From contig JAUIBJ010000031.1 in the NCBI GenBank assembly GCA_030428025.1, positions 1-13,288 on the forward strand: 13,288 nt of DNA, given 5' to 3'. This stretch comes from Alphaproteobacteria bacterium (GTDB lineage Bacteria; Pseudomonadota; Alphaproteobacteria; Rhodobacterales; Rhodobacteraceae). The notes under the pieces were generated by a model. It made no database searches, was not told the DNA's origin, and saw only the letters and a program-made list of their open reading frames with translations. A program made the translations under genes and the position numbers. Positions 6,157-12,447 of this stretch are shown here, in pieces. How positions within the stretch are numbered: the first letter of the stretch is position 1; the number at the start of each line of letters is the position of its first letter.

Positions 6157-7335
6157 ATGTTTCTGTTTGCGAGTATGATCGGCCTGATGGCCGTGGGCGC
6201 GGCTGCGTTCTGGACGCTGGACGGCGATGAGGACACGGAGCCGGAGGAAACCGGCGACAACCCCGATACCGAACAGGAGACCGCCCCGGCGATTCAGGAT
6301 CTGAGCGCGCTGCTGGGCGGAGGAATGCCCGAAACGGGCGCGGAGTCGCCGGAAGAGGCGGGCTCCTCTCCGGCGAACGCGCTTCTGGCGCTGCTCGGAG
6401 GGTCCGGCGCCGGCGGGGCCGCTGCGGATGACGGTACGCCGTCAGAAATCGGGCCGCACGACATCGACCAGGCCAGTATCGACCAGGTGAATTTGGCGCT
6501 GGAGATGGGAGAGTCCCCCGAAGACGAGGGCGAAGACGGCGGGCACGACTGGACGATCGAGACCGGCGATGAGGAGGGTGACACCATCGTCGGCACCGAG
6601 GGCAGCGATTTCCTGCTGGGCTACGCGGGTGCGGATCACATTGCCGGCGGCGGCGAGGCGGACCAGATCGAAGGCGGCGAGGGCGAGGACACGCTTGACG
6701 GGGAGGCTGGCGACGACACCCTGCACGGGCAGGAGGATGACGACCTTGTCCGGGGCGGGGCGGGCGATGACGAGCTCTTCGGCCATAGCGGCGATGACAC
6801 GCTGGAGGGCGCTGGGGGTGATGACAGTCTTGTCGGCGGGCAGGGGCAGGACGAACTGAACGGCGGCAGCGGCGACGACGCGCTGCATGGCTATCACGGT
6901 GACGACACGCTCGACGGCGGCGCCGGGCAGGACACGCTCTTCGGCGGAATCGGTGATGACGACCTGTCCGGCCTCGGGCCGGACGGAGAGGATGACGGTG
7001 AAACCGATTACCTCAACGGCGGGGACGGCGACGATGCGATCACCGCCGGCGCGGGCGATGTTGTGACGGGCGGCGACGGGCAGGACACGGTCTATCTTGG
7101 CGGCGGCGTGGCAGATGGCGCGTCGGCAGAGATCATGGATTTCCGGCCGGAGGAAGACAGCCTGGTGATCGAATACGACCCCGGCGGCGCCCCGCCGGAG
7201 ATCGAGGTCACGCAGGACGAGGAGGATGACGGGCTCTACCGGGTGACGATGGACGGGGCCGAAGTGGCCATGGTGCACAGCGGTGCGCCGGTCGATGCCG
7301 GGCACGTGGTTCTGGTGCCGCAGGGCAGCTTCTGA
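6157..7335 (+). CDS. Acidic RTX calcium-binding repeat protein with N-terminal hydrophobic segment
   Basis: A protein of 392 residues from the ATG at 6157. A longer reading from a TTG at 6100 would start in the hairpin loop and on the candidate -35 box, so it is rejected. Residues 1-19 (MFLFASMIGLMAVGAAAFW) form one hydrophobic segment, a likely signal anchor. It is followed by an acidic, Ala/Gly/Pro-rich linker to about 140. Residues ~144-318 are glycine/aspartate nonapeptide repeats of RTX type (GGxGxDxLx, e.g. GGAGDDELF, GGAGQDTLF), expected to fold into a calcium-binding beta roll. The C-terminal ~75 residues include a D-F-x-P-x-x-D-x-L-x-I module often seen at the end of such proteins. 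RTX proteins usually leave by type I secretion, yet no exporter genes are nearby and the N-terminal anchor is unlike classic RTX toxins. No enzyme or toxin domain is seen; function unknown, possibly surface or envelope calcium binding. Confidence 0.83.
   Translation: MFLFASMIGLMAVGAAAFWTLDGDEDTEPEETGDNPDTEQETAPAIQDLSALLGGGMPETGAESPEEAGSSPANALLALLGGSGAGGAAADDGTPSEIGPHDIDQASIDQVNLALEMGESPEDEGEDGGHDWTIETGDEEGDTIVGTEGSDFLLGYAGADHIAGGGEADQIEGGEGEDTLDGEAGDDTLHGQEDDDLVRGGAGDDELFGHSGDDTLEGAGGDDSLVGGQGQDELNGGSGDDALHGYHGDDTLDGGAGQDTLFGGIGDDDLSGLGPDGEDDGETDYLNGGDGDDAITAGAGDVVTGGDGQDTVYLGGGVADGASAEIMDFRPEEDSLVIEYDPGGAPPEIEVTQDEEDDGLYRVTMDGAEVAMVHSGAPVDAGHVVLVPQGSF
6586..7110 (+). repeat. RTX-coding degenerate tandem repeat (27-base unit)
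   Basis: The DNA encodes tandem nine-residue units of the form G-G-x-G-x-D-x-L-x, giving a 27-base period with recurring GGCGA and GACGACAC words. The array is interrupted around 6970-7010 by a non-repeat acidic insert (DGEDDGETDYL). It explains the low-complexity look of the region; it is protein-level repetition, not a CRISPR or satellite. Confidence 0.8.
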
Positions 7336-7354
7336 GCGCTGGCGGATTCGGGGC

Positions 7355-7383
7355 TTTTCATTTTTCTGGAATCCCCCTATACG
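7355..7383 (+). promoter_or_regulatory. Candidate promoter of rpsO
   Basis: TTTTCA (7355-7360) and TATACG (7378-7383) each match the consensus at 4 of 6 positions with a 17-base spacer. Transcription would begin near 7390, leaving a leader of about 88 bases. Confidence 0.45.
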
Positions 7384-7391
7384 CACGCATC

Positions 7392-7410
7392 CTCCTGCCC
7401 ACAGGCGGAG
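7392..7410 (+). promoter_or_regulatory. Hairpin in the rpsO leader, possible S15 autoregulatory element
   Basis: CTCC-T-GCC (7392-7399) pairs with GGC-GGAG (7404-7410) as a 7-bp stem with one bulged T and a CACA loop, near the predicted 5' end of the rpsO mRNA. S15 is known to repress its own mRNA through leader structures in several bacteria; whether this one binds S15 is inference. Confidence 0.3.
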
Positions 7411-7477
7411 CTCCATGGACCTTGCTGGACGACATCCCGGCTTGCGCCCTTCACCCCTGACCCGAAAGGAGACCCCG

Positions 7478-7747
7478 ATGTCGATCACGGTTGAAGACAA
7501 ACAGAAGATCATGAAGGATTTCGCCACCAAGGACGGCGATACCGGCTCGCCCGAGGTGCAGGTGGCCATCCTGACCTCGCGGATTTCCACGCTGACCGAG
7601 CACTTCAAGATCCATAAGAAAGACAATCACGGCCGCCGCGGCCTGCTGAAACTGGTGGCGCAGCGCCGAAAGCTGCTGGACTACCTCAAGGCCAAGGACG
7701 AGGGCCGCTACCTCGACCTGATCAAGCGGTTGGGCATCCGCCGCTGA
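7478..7747 (+). CDS. rpsO: 30S ribosomal protein S15
   Basis: The 89-residue product has exactly the usual S15 length and carries the family signature L-x2-H-F at 38-42 (LTEHF) through KDNHGRRGLLKLVAQRRKLL, ending in IKRLGIRR. S15 binds the central domain of 16S rRNA early in 30S assembly. An in-frame ATG at 7415 would add 21 residues, but the conserved N-terminus MSIT and a strong AAGGAG at 7466-7471, six bases ahead, fix the start at 7478. Upstream is the RTX gene rather than truB, and downstream is an HPF-like gene rather than pnp, so the common truB-rpsO-pnp order is broken on both sides. A strong terminator follows. Confidence 0.98.
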   Translation: MSITVEDKQKIMKDFATKDGDTGSPEVQVAILTSRISTLTEHFKIHKKDNHGRRGLLKLVAQRRKLLDYLKAKDEGRYLDLIKRLGIRR

Positions 7748-7774
7748 GGCGATTTCTCCGGACCTGCCGGACGG

Positions 7775-7803
7775 CGCCCGTCTCGCGAGAGGCGGGCGTT
7801 TTT
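7775..7803 (+). terminator. Intrinsic terminator of rpsO
   Basis: CGCCCGTCTC (7775-7784) pairs with GAGGCGGGCG (7789-7798), 10 bp with one T-G pair, closed by a GCGA (GNRA) tetraloop and followed by TTTTT (7799-7803). It begins 27 bases after the rpsO stop and separates rpsO from the HPF-like gene. Confidence 0.92.
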
Positions 7804-7895
7804 GCGTCTGCCCGCACGGCATGCCGCCAATGGCATCTTGTCCCCCCGGCCGACGCAACATAGGTATTCTCTGTTGACCGGCAAAGGAGCGTGGA

Positions 7896-8213
7896 ATGCA
7901 GATCCAGGTGAGCACAGACAATTTCATTCATGGCGACGAACGGGTGATCGAAGTGGCCGAAGACGCGGTGAATTCCGATCTCGGCCATCTGGAAGATCGC
8001 CTGACCCGCGTCGAAGTGCATCTGAAGGATCAGAACGCCGAAAAGCACGGGCCCGACCATATCCGCTGCACGATGGAGGCCCGCCCGCGCGGTTTGGGAC
8101 CCATGGCGGCCCATCACGACGCGCCCGACATTCCCGCCGCGCTGAAGGGGGCCGCCAAGAAGCTGCGCGCTCGGCTGACCAGCGAATTCGGCAAGCTCGA
8201 CCCGCATCGGTAG
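7896..8213 (+). CDS. Short HPF/RaiA-family ribosome-associated protein
   Basis: A 105-residue protein resembling hibernation-promoting factor / RaiA (YfiA), which binds the 30S decoding region and silences ribosomes under stress. Seen: a beta-alpha start MQIQVSTDNFIHGDERV, then a helix, the strand RVEVHLKDQN at about 38-47, the strand HIRCTMEARP at about 55-64, and a basic second helix AALKGAAKKLRARL at about 81-94, matching the fold's helix that contacts 16S rRNA. It lacks the C-terminal dimerisation domain of long HPF. The start is ATG at 7896 with AAAGGAG at 7883-7889; no convincing promoter could be picked in 7804-7882. It sits between rpsO and a convergent halogenase, in a ribosome/RNA-related setting. 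Rhodobacteraceae usually also have a long HPF, so this may be a paralogue with a specialised role; that is inference. Confidence 0.83.
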   Translation: MQIQVSTDNFIHGDERVIEVAEDAVNSDLGHLEDRLTRVEVHLKDQNAEKHGPDHIRCTMEARPRGLGPMAAHHDAPDIPAALKGAAKKLRARLTSEFGKLDPHR

Positions 8214-8231
8214 GCCAGGAGGAACCCTGGC
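8214..8231 (+). other. Hairpin directly after the HPF-like stop codon
   Basis: GCCAGG (8214-8219) and CCTGGC (8226-8231) form a perfect 6-bp stem with a 6-base loop, starting at the base after the TAG stop. No T tract follows. It may mark the 3' end of the HPF-like transcript in the 69-base gap between convergent genes. Confidence 0.35.
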
Positions 8232-8282
8232 GGGGATGGCCGTTGCTCTGGGGCGGCGCAAGAGGCGGGCGGCCGCAGCTTC

Positions 8283-9923
8283 CTAAAGCAGGCTGGACTC
8301 CGACACTAGCGTCTGCGGCCCGACATGAGTCGCCGGCTCCAGCGCTTCGCCCCGTTCCAGCCGCCGCCGCTCGCGTGATGACAACTCGCCCCGGATATCC
8401 CGCAGAACCTGCCGGTGATCTGGGGCGCGCGCGCAGAACTCGGCCACGCGGCCACGGTGATCCGCCACGAAATCCCACCATTTCTCCTCGTTCAGCGCAA
8501 AGGCTGCGGTAATGTCCTGCGCCGCATACCCCGCGTCGTACACGCGCTTGCCCATCAGCACCGCCTGATAGGTCCGGTGCGAGAACAGCGTCGCAGTGGG
8601 CATGTCGTGATAGCTGGGCAGGGTGTGTCGCCACAGTTCGAGGTTCTCGGCCAGGCTGTCGGGCACGGCCAGTTCCTCCCGCGCGTCGATCCAGTATTGC
8701 GTGTCGGTCCGGTTTCCCAGTGCGTAGTGCAGGCAAATGAAGTCGCGCACCTCGTCATATAGCCGTTCCATCCGAAGGTTGTACCGCTTGCGAACAGGCT
8801 CGGGGTAACTCGTATCCGGGAAAAGCCGCATCAGGTGTCGGATCGACATGTCGATCATGTGAATGGCGGTTGATTCCAGCGGCTCGATGAACCCGCCCGA
8901 CAGGCCCACGGCGATGACGTTCTTCACCCAGGCCTCGCGGTTCCGGCCCACCCGCATTGGGATTACCCTTGGCTCCAGCCCCTCCGCCGCCGGGCCCAGA
9001 TGCGCCATGAATTCGTCCCGTGCCTCCTCGTCGGTGCGATGTGCGCTGGAAAACACGTAACCCGTGCCGATGCGGTTGAAGAGCGGAACGCGCCAGCTCC
9101 ACCCGGCGCCGAGCGCGGTCGATCGCGTGCCGGGCTCCAATTCTTCCCCTTGATGCGGGATTTGAACCGCCATCGCCCGGTCATTGGCAAGGCAGTCGGC
9201 ATAGCTCACGAACTCCGTGCCCAAAACCTCGTTGATGATCAGCCCGCGAAATCCGGTACAGTCGAGCACCAGCTCGACTTCGCGCCGTCCGGTCTTTTGC
9301 AGGTTCAGGGCGGTGATGTACCCCTGCTCGTCCTTCTCGACGGCCTGAAGATTGTCGAGGATGTGGGTCACCCCCCGCGCCGTGCAGACATCGCGCAGAA
9401 GGGCCGCGAACTTCCCGGCATCGAGGTGATAGGCAAAGCTTGCCTCCTGCGAGAAGGGCGGTGCGCGAAATCCGCGCGGTCCACGTTTCTCACGGATCAG
9501 GTCAAGGTTCGGCCCGCAAAGCTCGGCATAGTCCAGCTCTCCCGCATCGAAGCGCAGCATGTAGGCGGCAAGGTCCATTCCGTCGATCACTGGCGGATCG
9601 TCAAACGAGTTAAGATAACAGATCGGTCTGCCCTCGCGGTCGACATTCCAGTTGTCGAACAGCACCCCCAGCTTGAAGGAGCTGTTGCAGGCTCTGAAGA
9701 ATTGCGCTTCCGATATCCCGCAGTCGATCAGCGTGCGCGGCATGTTCGGCACCGTTGCCTCGCCCACCCCAACGGTCGGGATGTCGGGCGACTCGATCAG
9801 TGTCACATCCAGCGCATGCTCCGGCTCCGAACTTCGCGCCAGTCCGGAATTCATGATGAGGGCGGCCAGCCACCCAGCGGTGCCCCCGCCCACGATGGTC
9901 ACGGATCGGATCGGTTCTGCCAT
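8283..9923 (-). CDS. Flavin-dependent halogenase (tryptophan halogenase family)
   Basis: A 546-residue protein related to PrnA/RebH-type halogenases, which use reduced FAD, oxygen and halide to chlorinate or brominate aromatic substrates. All hallmarks are present: the FAD loop GGGTAGW at 12-18; GVGEATVP at 52-59; FKLGVLF with Lys84 at the place of PrnA Lys79; the halogenase signature W-x-W-x-[I/V]-P as WSWRVP at 275-280 (Val replaces the usual Ile); and EPLEST with Glu350 equivalent to PrnA Glu346. Length is close to the family norm of about 540. The start is taken as ATG at 9921-9923 (MAEPIRSV) with GGGGGA about six bases upstream; a reading from 10031 adds 36 residues with no family resemblance and would run through a candidate operator. 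No flavin reductase, TonB receptor or biosynthetic genes accompany it here. Substrate and halide are unknown. Confidence 0.93.
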   Translation of the reverse strand: MAEPIRSVTIVGGGTAGWLAALIMNSGLARSSEPEHALDVTLIESPDIPTVGVGEATVPNMPRTLIDCGISEAQFFRACNSSFKLGVLFDNWNVDREGRPICYLNSFDDPPVIDGMDLAAYMLRFDAGELDYAELCGPNLDLIREKRGPRGFRAPPFSQEASFAYHLDAGKFAALLRDVCTARGVTHILDNLQAVEKDEQGYITALNLQKTGRREVELVLDCTGFRGLIINEVLGTEFVSYADCLANDRAMAVQIPHQGEELEPGTRSTALGAGWSWRVPLFNRIGTGYVFSSAHRTDEEARDEFMAHLGPAAEGLEPRVIPMRVGRNREAWVKNVIAVGLSGGFIEPLESTAIHMIDMSIRHLMRLFPDTSYPEPVRKRYNLRMERLYDEVRDFICLHYALGNRTDTQYWIDAREELAVPDSLAENLELWRHTLPSYHDMPTATLFSHRTYQAVLMGKRVYDAGYAAQDITAAFALNEEKWWDFVADHRGRVAEFCARAPDHRQVLRDIRGELSSRERRRLERGEALEPATHVGPQTLVSESSLL

Positions 9924-9963
9924 GCTGTCCCCCCAACGACGGCAAATTCCGGCAAGCTTACCC

Positions 9964-9976
9964 TGACCTCTGGTCA
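9964..9976. promoter_or_regulatory. Perfect palindrome upstream of the halogenase, candidate operator
   Basis: TGACC-TCT-GGTCA is an exact inverted repeat (5-bp arms, 3-base spacer), 41 to 53 bases upstream of the halogenase ATG. On the minus strand it lies between a TTGATT-like -35 and a TAAGCT-like -10, so a bound regulator would overlap a possible promoter. The regulator family cannot be told from the site. Confidence 0.4.
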
Positions 9977-10092
9977 AATCAAGATCGGACGCTTTATCGG
10001 CAAACACCCGATGCCGACAGGATACCGACACGCCGAGTTCCCGATTTCGAGGGTGTTCCGGCGCCTCGCGCTTATGCCCCGGTGATCAAAGC

Positions 10093-10121
10093 TTTCAATC
10101 CCGCCCAAACTCCTCTATAGC
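10093..10121 (+). promoter_or_regulatory. Candidate promoter of pnp
   Basis: TATAGC (10116-10121) within CTATAGCGCC is a reasonable alphaproteobacterial -10 (4 of 6). The -35 at a 17-base spacing, TTTCAA (10093-10098), is poor (3 of 6). Transcription near 10128 would give a leader of about 127 bases. Confidence 0.35.
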
Positions 10122-10179
10122 GCCGCCATCCGAGACGTGATGCCCTTGGACCCCGGGCGCATGAACAGGATTTGGGGTC

Positions 10180-10237
10180 GGCGGCAATGGGGCCGCCATT
10201 GAAACGGAGGACTTGGGATACGCCCAAGAGCGCCTCC
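10180..10237 (+). promoter_or_regulatory. Structured 5' leader of pnp
   Basis: Two hairpin units precede pnp. The first has arms GGCGGC (10180-10185) and GCCGCC (10192-10197) and can refold with CAATGG (10185-10190) against CCATTG (10196-10201), so two exclusive forms exist. The second has CTTGGG (10212-10217) and CCCAAG (10223-10228) with a 5-base loop, enclosed by GGAGG (10206-10210) against CCTCC (10233-10237). In E. coli PNPase controls its own mRNA through a leader stem cut by RNase III; a similar role here is inference. Confidence 0.5.
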
Positions 10238-10254
10238 AACCAGGAAAACGACAG

Positions 10255-12390
10255 ATGTTTAACGAAGTGAAGAAGACGATGCAGTGGGGCGAGGAGACGC
10301 TCACACTGGAAACGGGCAAGGTTGCCCGTCAGGCAGATGGCTCGGTCATCGCCACCCTTGGGGAAACAAGCGTCATGGCCAACGTGACCTTTGCCAGGGA
10401 AGCCAGGGAGGGGCAGGATTTCTTCCCGCTCACCGTTCACTATCAGGAGAAATACTATGCCGCGGGCAAGGTGCCCGGCGGCTTCTTCAAGCGCGAGGCG
10501 CGGCCCACCGAGAAAGAGACGCTTACGGCCCGCCTGATCGACCGGCCGATCCGGCCGCTTTTCGTGCCGGGCTTCAAGAACGAAGTGCTGGTGATGTGCA
10601 CCGTGCTCAGCCACGATCTGGTCAACGATCCCGACATCGTGGCGATGATCGCCGCCTCGGCGGCGCTGACCATCTCGGGAGTGCCCTTCATGGGGCCGAT
10701 TGCCGGGTGCCGTGTGGGCTATGAGGGTGGTGAATATATCCTCAACCCCGATGTCGAGGACATGCAGGGCCTGCGCAACAACCCCGACCAGCGGCTCGAC
10801 CTCGTTGTCGCCGGCACCAAGGATGCGGTGATGATGGTGGAATCGGAGGCCTATGAGCTGTCCGAGGACGAGATGCTGGGCGCGGTGACCTTCGCGCATG
10901 AGCAGATCCAGCCGGTTATCGATCTGATCATCTCGCTGGCCGAAGAGGCGGCGAAAGAGCCCTTCGACTTCCAGCCGCCGGATTACAGCGCGCTTTACGG
11001 GGCCGTGAAGACCGCCGGCGAAGAGCAGATGCGCGCCGCCTTCGCCATCACCGACAAGCAGGAGCGCACCGCCGCCGTGGCCGCCGCGCGCGAGGCGATC
11101 AAGGAAAAGCTCAGCGAAGAGCAACTGGAAGATCCCAATCTCGGCGCGGCGATGAAGAAGCTGGAAGCCGGCGTCCTGCGTGGGGACGTGGTTAAGTCCG
11201 GCAAGCGGATCGACGGCCGAGCGCTCGATCAGGTGCGCCCGATCCTGTCGGAAACCGGCTTTCTGCCTCGTACCCATGGCTCGGCTCTGTTCACCCGGGG
11301 CGAAACGCAGGCGTTGGTGGTTACCACGCTGGGCACCGGCGACGACGAACAGATCATCGACGCGCTGCACGGCAATTTCCGCTCGAACTTCCTGCTGCAC
11401 TACAACTTCCCGCCCTATTCGGTGGGCGAAGCGGGCCGCGTGGGCCCTCCGGGCCGGCGCGAGATCGGGCATGGCAAGCTTGCCTGGCGCGCGCTTCAGG
11501 CGGTGCTGCCGCCGGCAACGGATTTCCCCTATACCATCCGCGTGGTGAGCGAGATCACCGAATCGAACGGCTCGTCCTCGATGGCCTCGGTTTGCGGCGG
11601 GTCGCTCAGCATGATGGATGCGGGCGTGCCGCTCAAAGCGGCGGTCGCCGGCGTGGCCATGGGGCTGGTGCTGGAAGAAGACGGCTCCTATGCCGTGCTG
11701 ACCGACATCCTTGGCGACGAGGATCACCTCGGCGACATGGATTTCAAGGTCGCGGGCACCGAGGCCGGCATTACCTCGCTGCAGATGGATATCAAGGTCG
11801 CGGGTATCACGCCCGAGATCATGAAGAACGCCCTGGCCCAGGCCCGGGACGGCCGGATGCACATTCTGGGCGAGATGTCCAAGGCGCTGAGCGAGGCGGG
11901 TGATTTCTCGATCCATGCCCCGCGCATCGAGACGATGAACATCCCCACCGACAAGATCCGCGAAGTGATCGGCTCGGGCGGCAAGGTGATCCGCGAGATC
12001 GTCGAGGTTTCGGGCGCCAAGGTCGATATCAACGATGACGGCGTGATCAAGATCGCCTCGCCCAACGGCGAGGCCATCCAGAAGGCCTATGACATGATCC
12101 ACGCGATCGTGGCCGAGCCGGAGGAAGGACACATCTACAAGGGCACCGTGGTCAAGATCGTCGATTTCGGCGCCTTCGTGAACTTCTTTGGCAAGCGCGA
12201 CGGCCTGGTCCATGTCAGCCAGATCGAGAACCGCCGCCTGAACCATCCCTCCGACGTGCTGAAGGAAGGTCAGGAAGTCTGGGTCAAGCTGCTGGGCTTC
12301 GACGACCGGGGCAAGGTGCGCCTGTCGATGAAGATGGTCGATCAGGAGACCGGCGAGGAAATGAAGAAAGAGGAAAAGGCGGAAGGCTGA
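10255..12390 (+). CDS. pnp: Polyribonucleotide nucleotidyltransferase (PNPase)
   Basis: A 711-residue 3'-to-5' phosphorolytic exoribonuclease, core of RNA decay, working as a trimer. Domain order: first RNase PH domain (~14-145), helical linker domain (~150-235), second RNase PH domain (~325-500), KH domain from ~560 with GSGG at 573-576, and S1 domain ~625-695 (GHIYKGTVVKIVDFGAFV). Catalytic residues are visible in GDEDHLGDMDFK as Asp490, Asp496 and Lys498, matching E. coli Asp486, Asp492 and Lys494 in spacing; the phosphate/RNA-binding loop ESNGSSSMASVCGGS is intact. The C-terminus is Lys/Glu-rich. The start is ATG at 10255 (MFNEVKK) with AGGAAA at 10242-10247; an in-frame TTG at 10213 would place 14 extra residues inside the leader hairpin and is rejected. 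pnp has its own terminator, and it is separated from rpsO by the HPF-like and halogenase genes. Confidence 0.98.
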   Translation: MFNEVKKTMQWGEETLTLETGKVARQADGSVIATLGETSVMANVTFAREAREGQDFFPLTVHYQEKYYAAGKVPGGFFKREARPTEKETLTARLIDRPIRPLFVPGFKNEVLVMCTVLSHDLVNDPDIVAMIAASAALTISGVPFMGPIAGCRVGYEGGEYILNPDVEDMQGLRNNPDQRLDLVVAGTKDAVMMVESEAYELSEDEMLGAVTFAHEQIQPVIDLIISLAEEAAKEPFDFQPPDYSALYGAVKTAGEEQMRAAFAITDKQERTAAVAAAREAIKEKLSEEQLEDPNLGAAMKKLEAGVLRGDVVKSGKRIDGRALDQVRPILSETGFLPRTHGSALFTRGETQALVVTTLGTGDDEQIIDALHGNFRSNFLLHYNFPPYSVGEAGRVGPPGRREIGHGKLAWRALQAVLPPATDFPYTIRVVSEITESNGSSSMASVCGGSLSMMDAGVPLKAAVAGVAMGLVLEEDGSYAVLTDILGDEDHLGDMDFKVAGTEAGITSLQMDIKVAGITPEIMKNALAQARDGRMHILGEMSKALSEAGDFSIHAPRIETMNIPTDKIREVIGSGGKVIREIVEVSGAKVDINDDGVIKIASPNGEAIQKAYDMIHAIVAEPEEGHIYKGTVVKIVDFGAFVNFFGKRDGLVHVSQIENRRLNHPSDVLKEGQEVWVKLLGFDDRGKVRLSMKMVDQETGEEMKKEEKAEG

Positions 12391-12415
12391 CCTTTCGTCC
12401 GATCCGGTAACGGAG

Positions 12416-12444
12416 GGCCCCGGTGGAAACGCCGGGGCCTTTCT
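12416..12444 (+). terminator. Intrinsic terminator of pnp
   Basis: GGCCCCGGTG (12416-12425) pairs with CGCCGGGGCC (12430-12439), 10 bp with one T-G pair, around a GAAA tetraloop. TTTCT follows. It begins 25 bases after the pnp stop and ends just before the stop of the convergent GMC oxidoreductase. Confidence 0.88.
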
Positions 12445-12447
12445 GCG

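Larger units (their letters stand above)
9924..10254. other. 331-base divergent intergenic region, halogenase / pnp
   Basis: No gene is supported here. The left part serves the halogenase (minus strand) and contains the palindrome at 9964-9976. The right part holds a candidate pnp promoter near 10116 and a structured leader with hairpins at 10180-10197 and 10206-10237. The stretch 9980-10090 shows nothing further that I can name. Confidence 0.7.

Noticed and set aside
6586..7110. Regular repeated DNA that might suggest a CRISPR or satellite array
   Set aside because: The repeats are degenerate, in frame and encode RTX nonapeptides; there are no constant repeats with unique spacers.
9924..10031. 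A 36-residue N-terminal extension of the halogenase
   Set aside because: The extension has no similarity to halogenases, precedes the expected FAD-binding start, and would run through the palindrome and promoter-like boxes; a ribosome site precedes the internal ATG.
10072..12246. A 724-codon open frame on the minus strand opposite pnp
   Set aside because: It mirrors the codon structure of pnp in GC-rich DNA, its translation is rich in His, Asp, Gly and Arg without a recognisable domain, and pnp on the other strand is certain.
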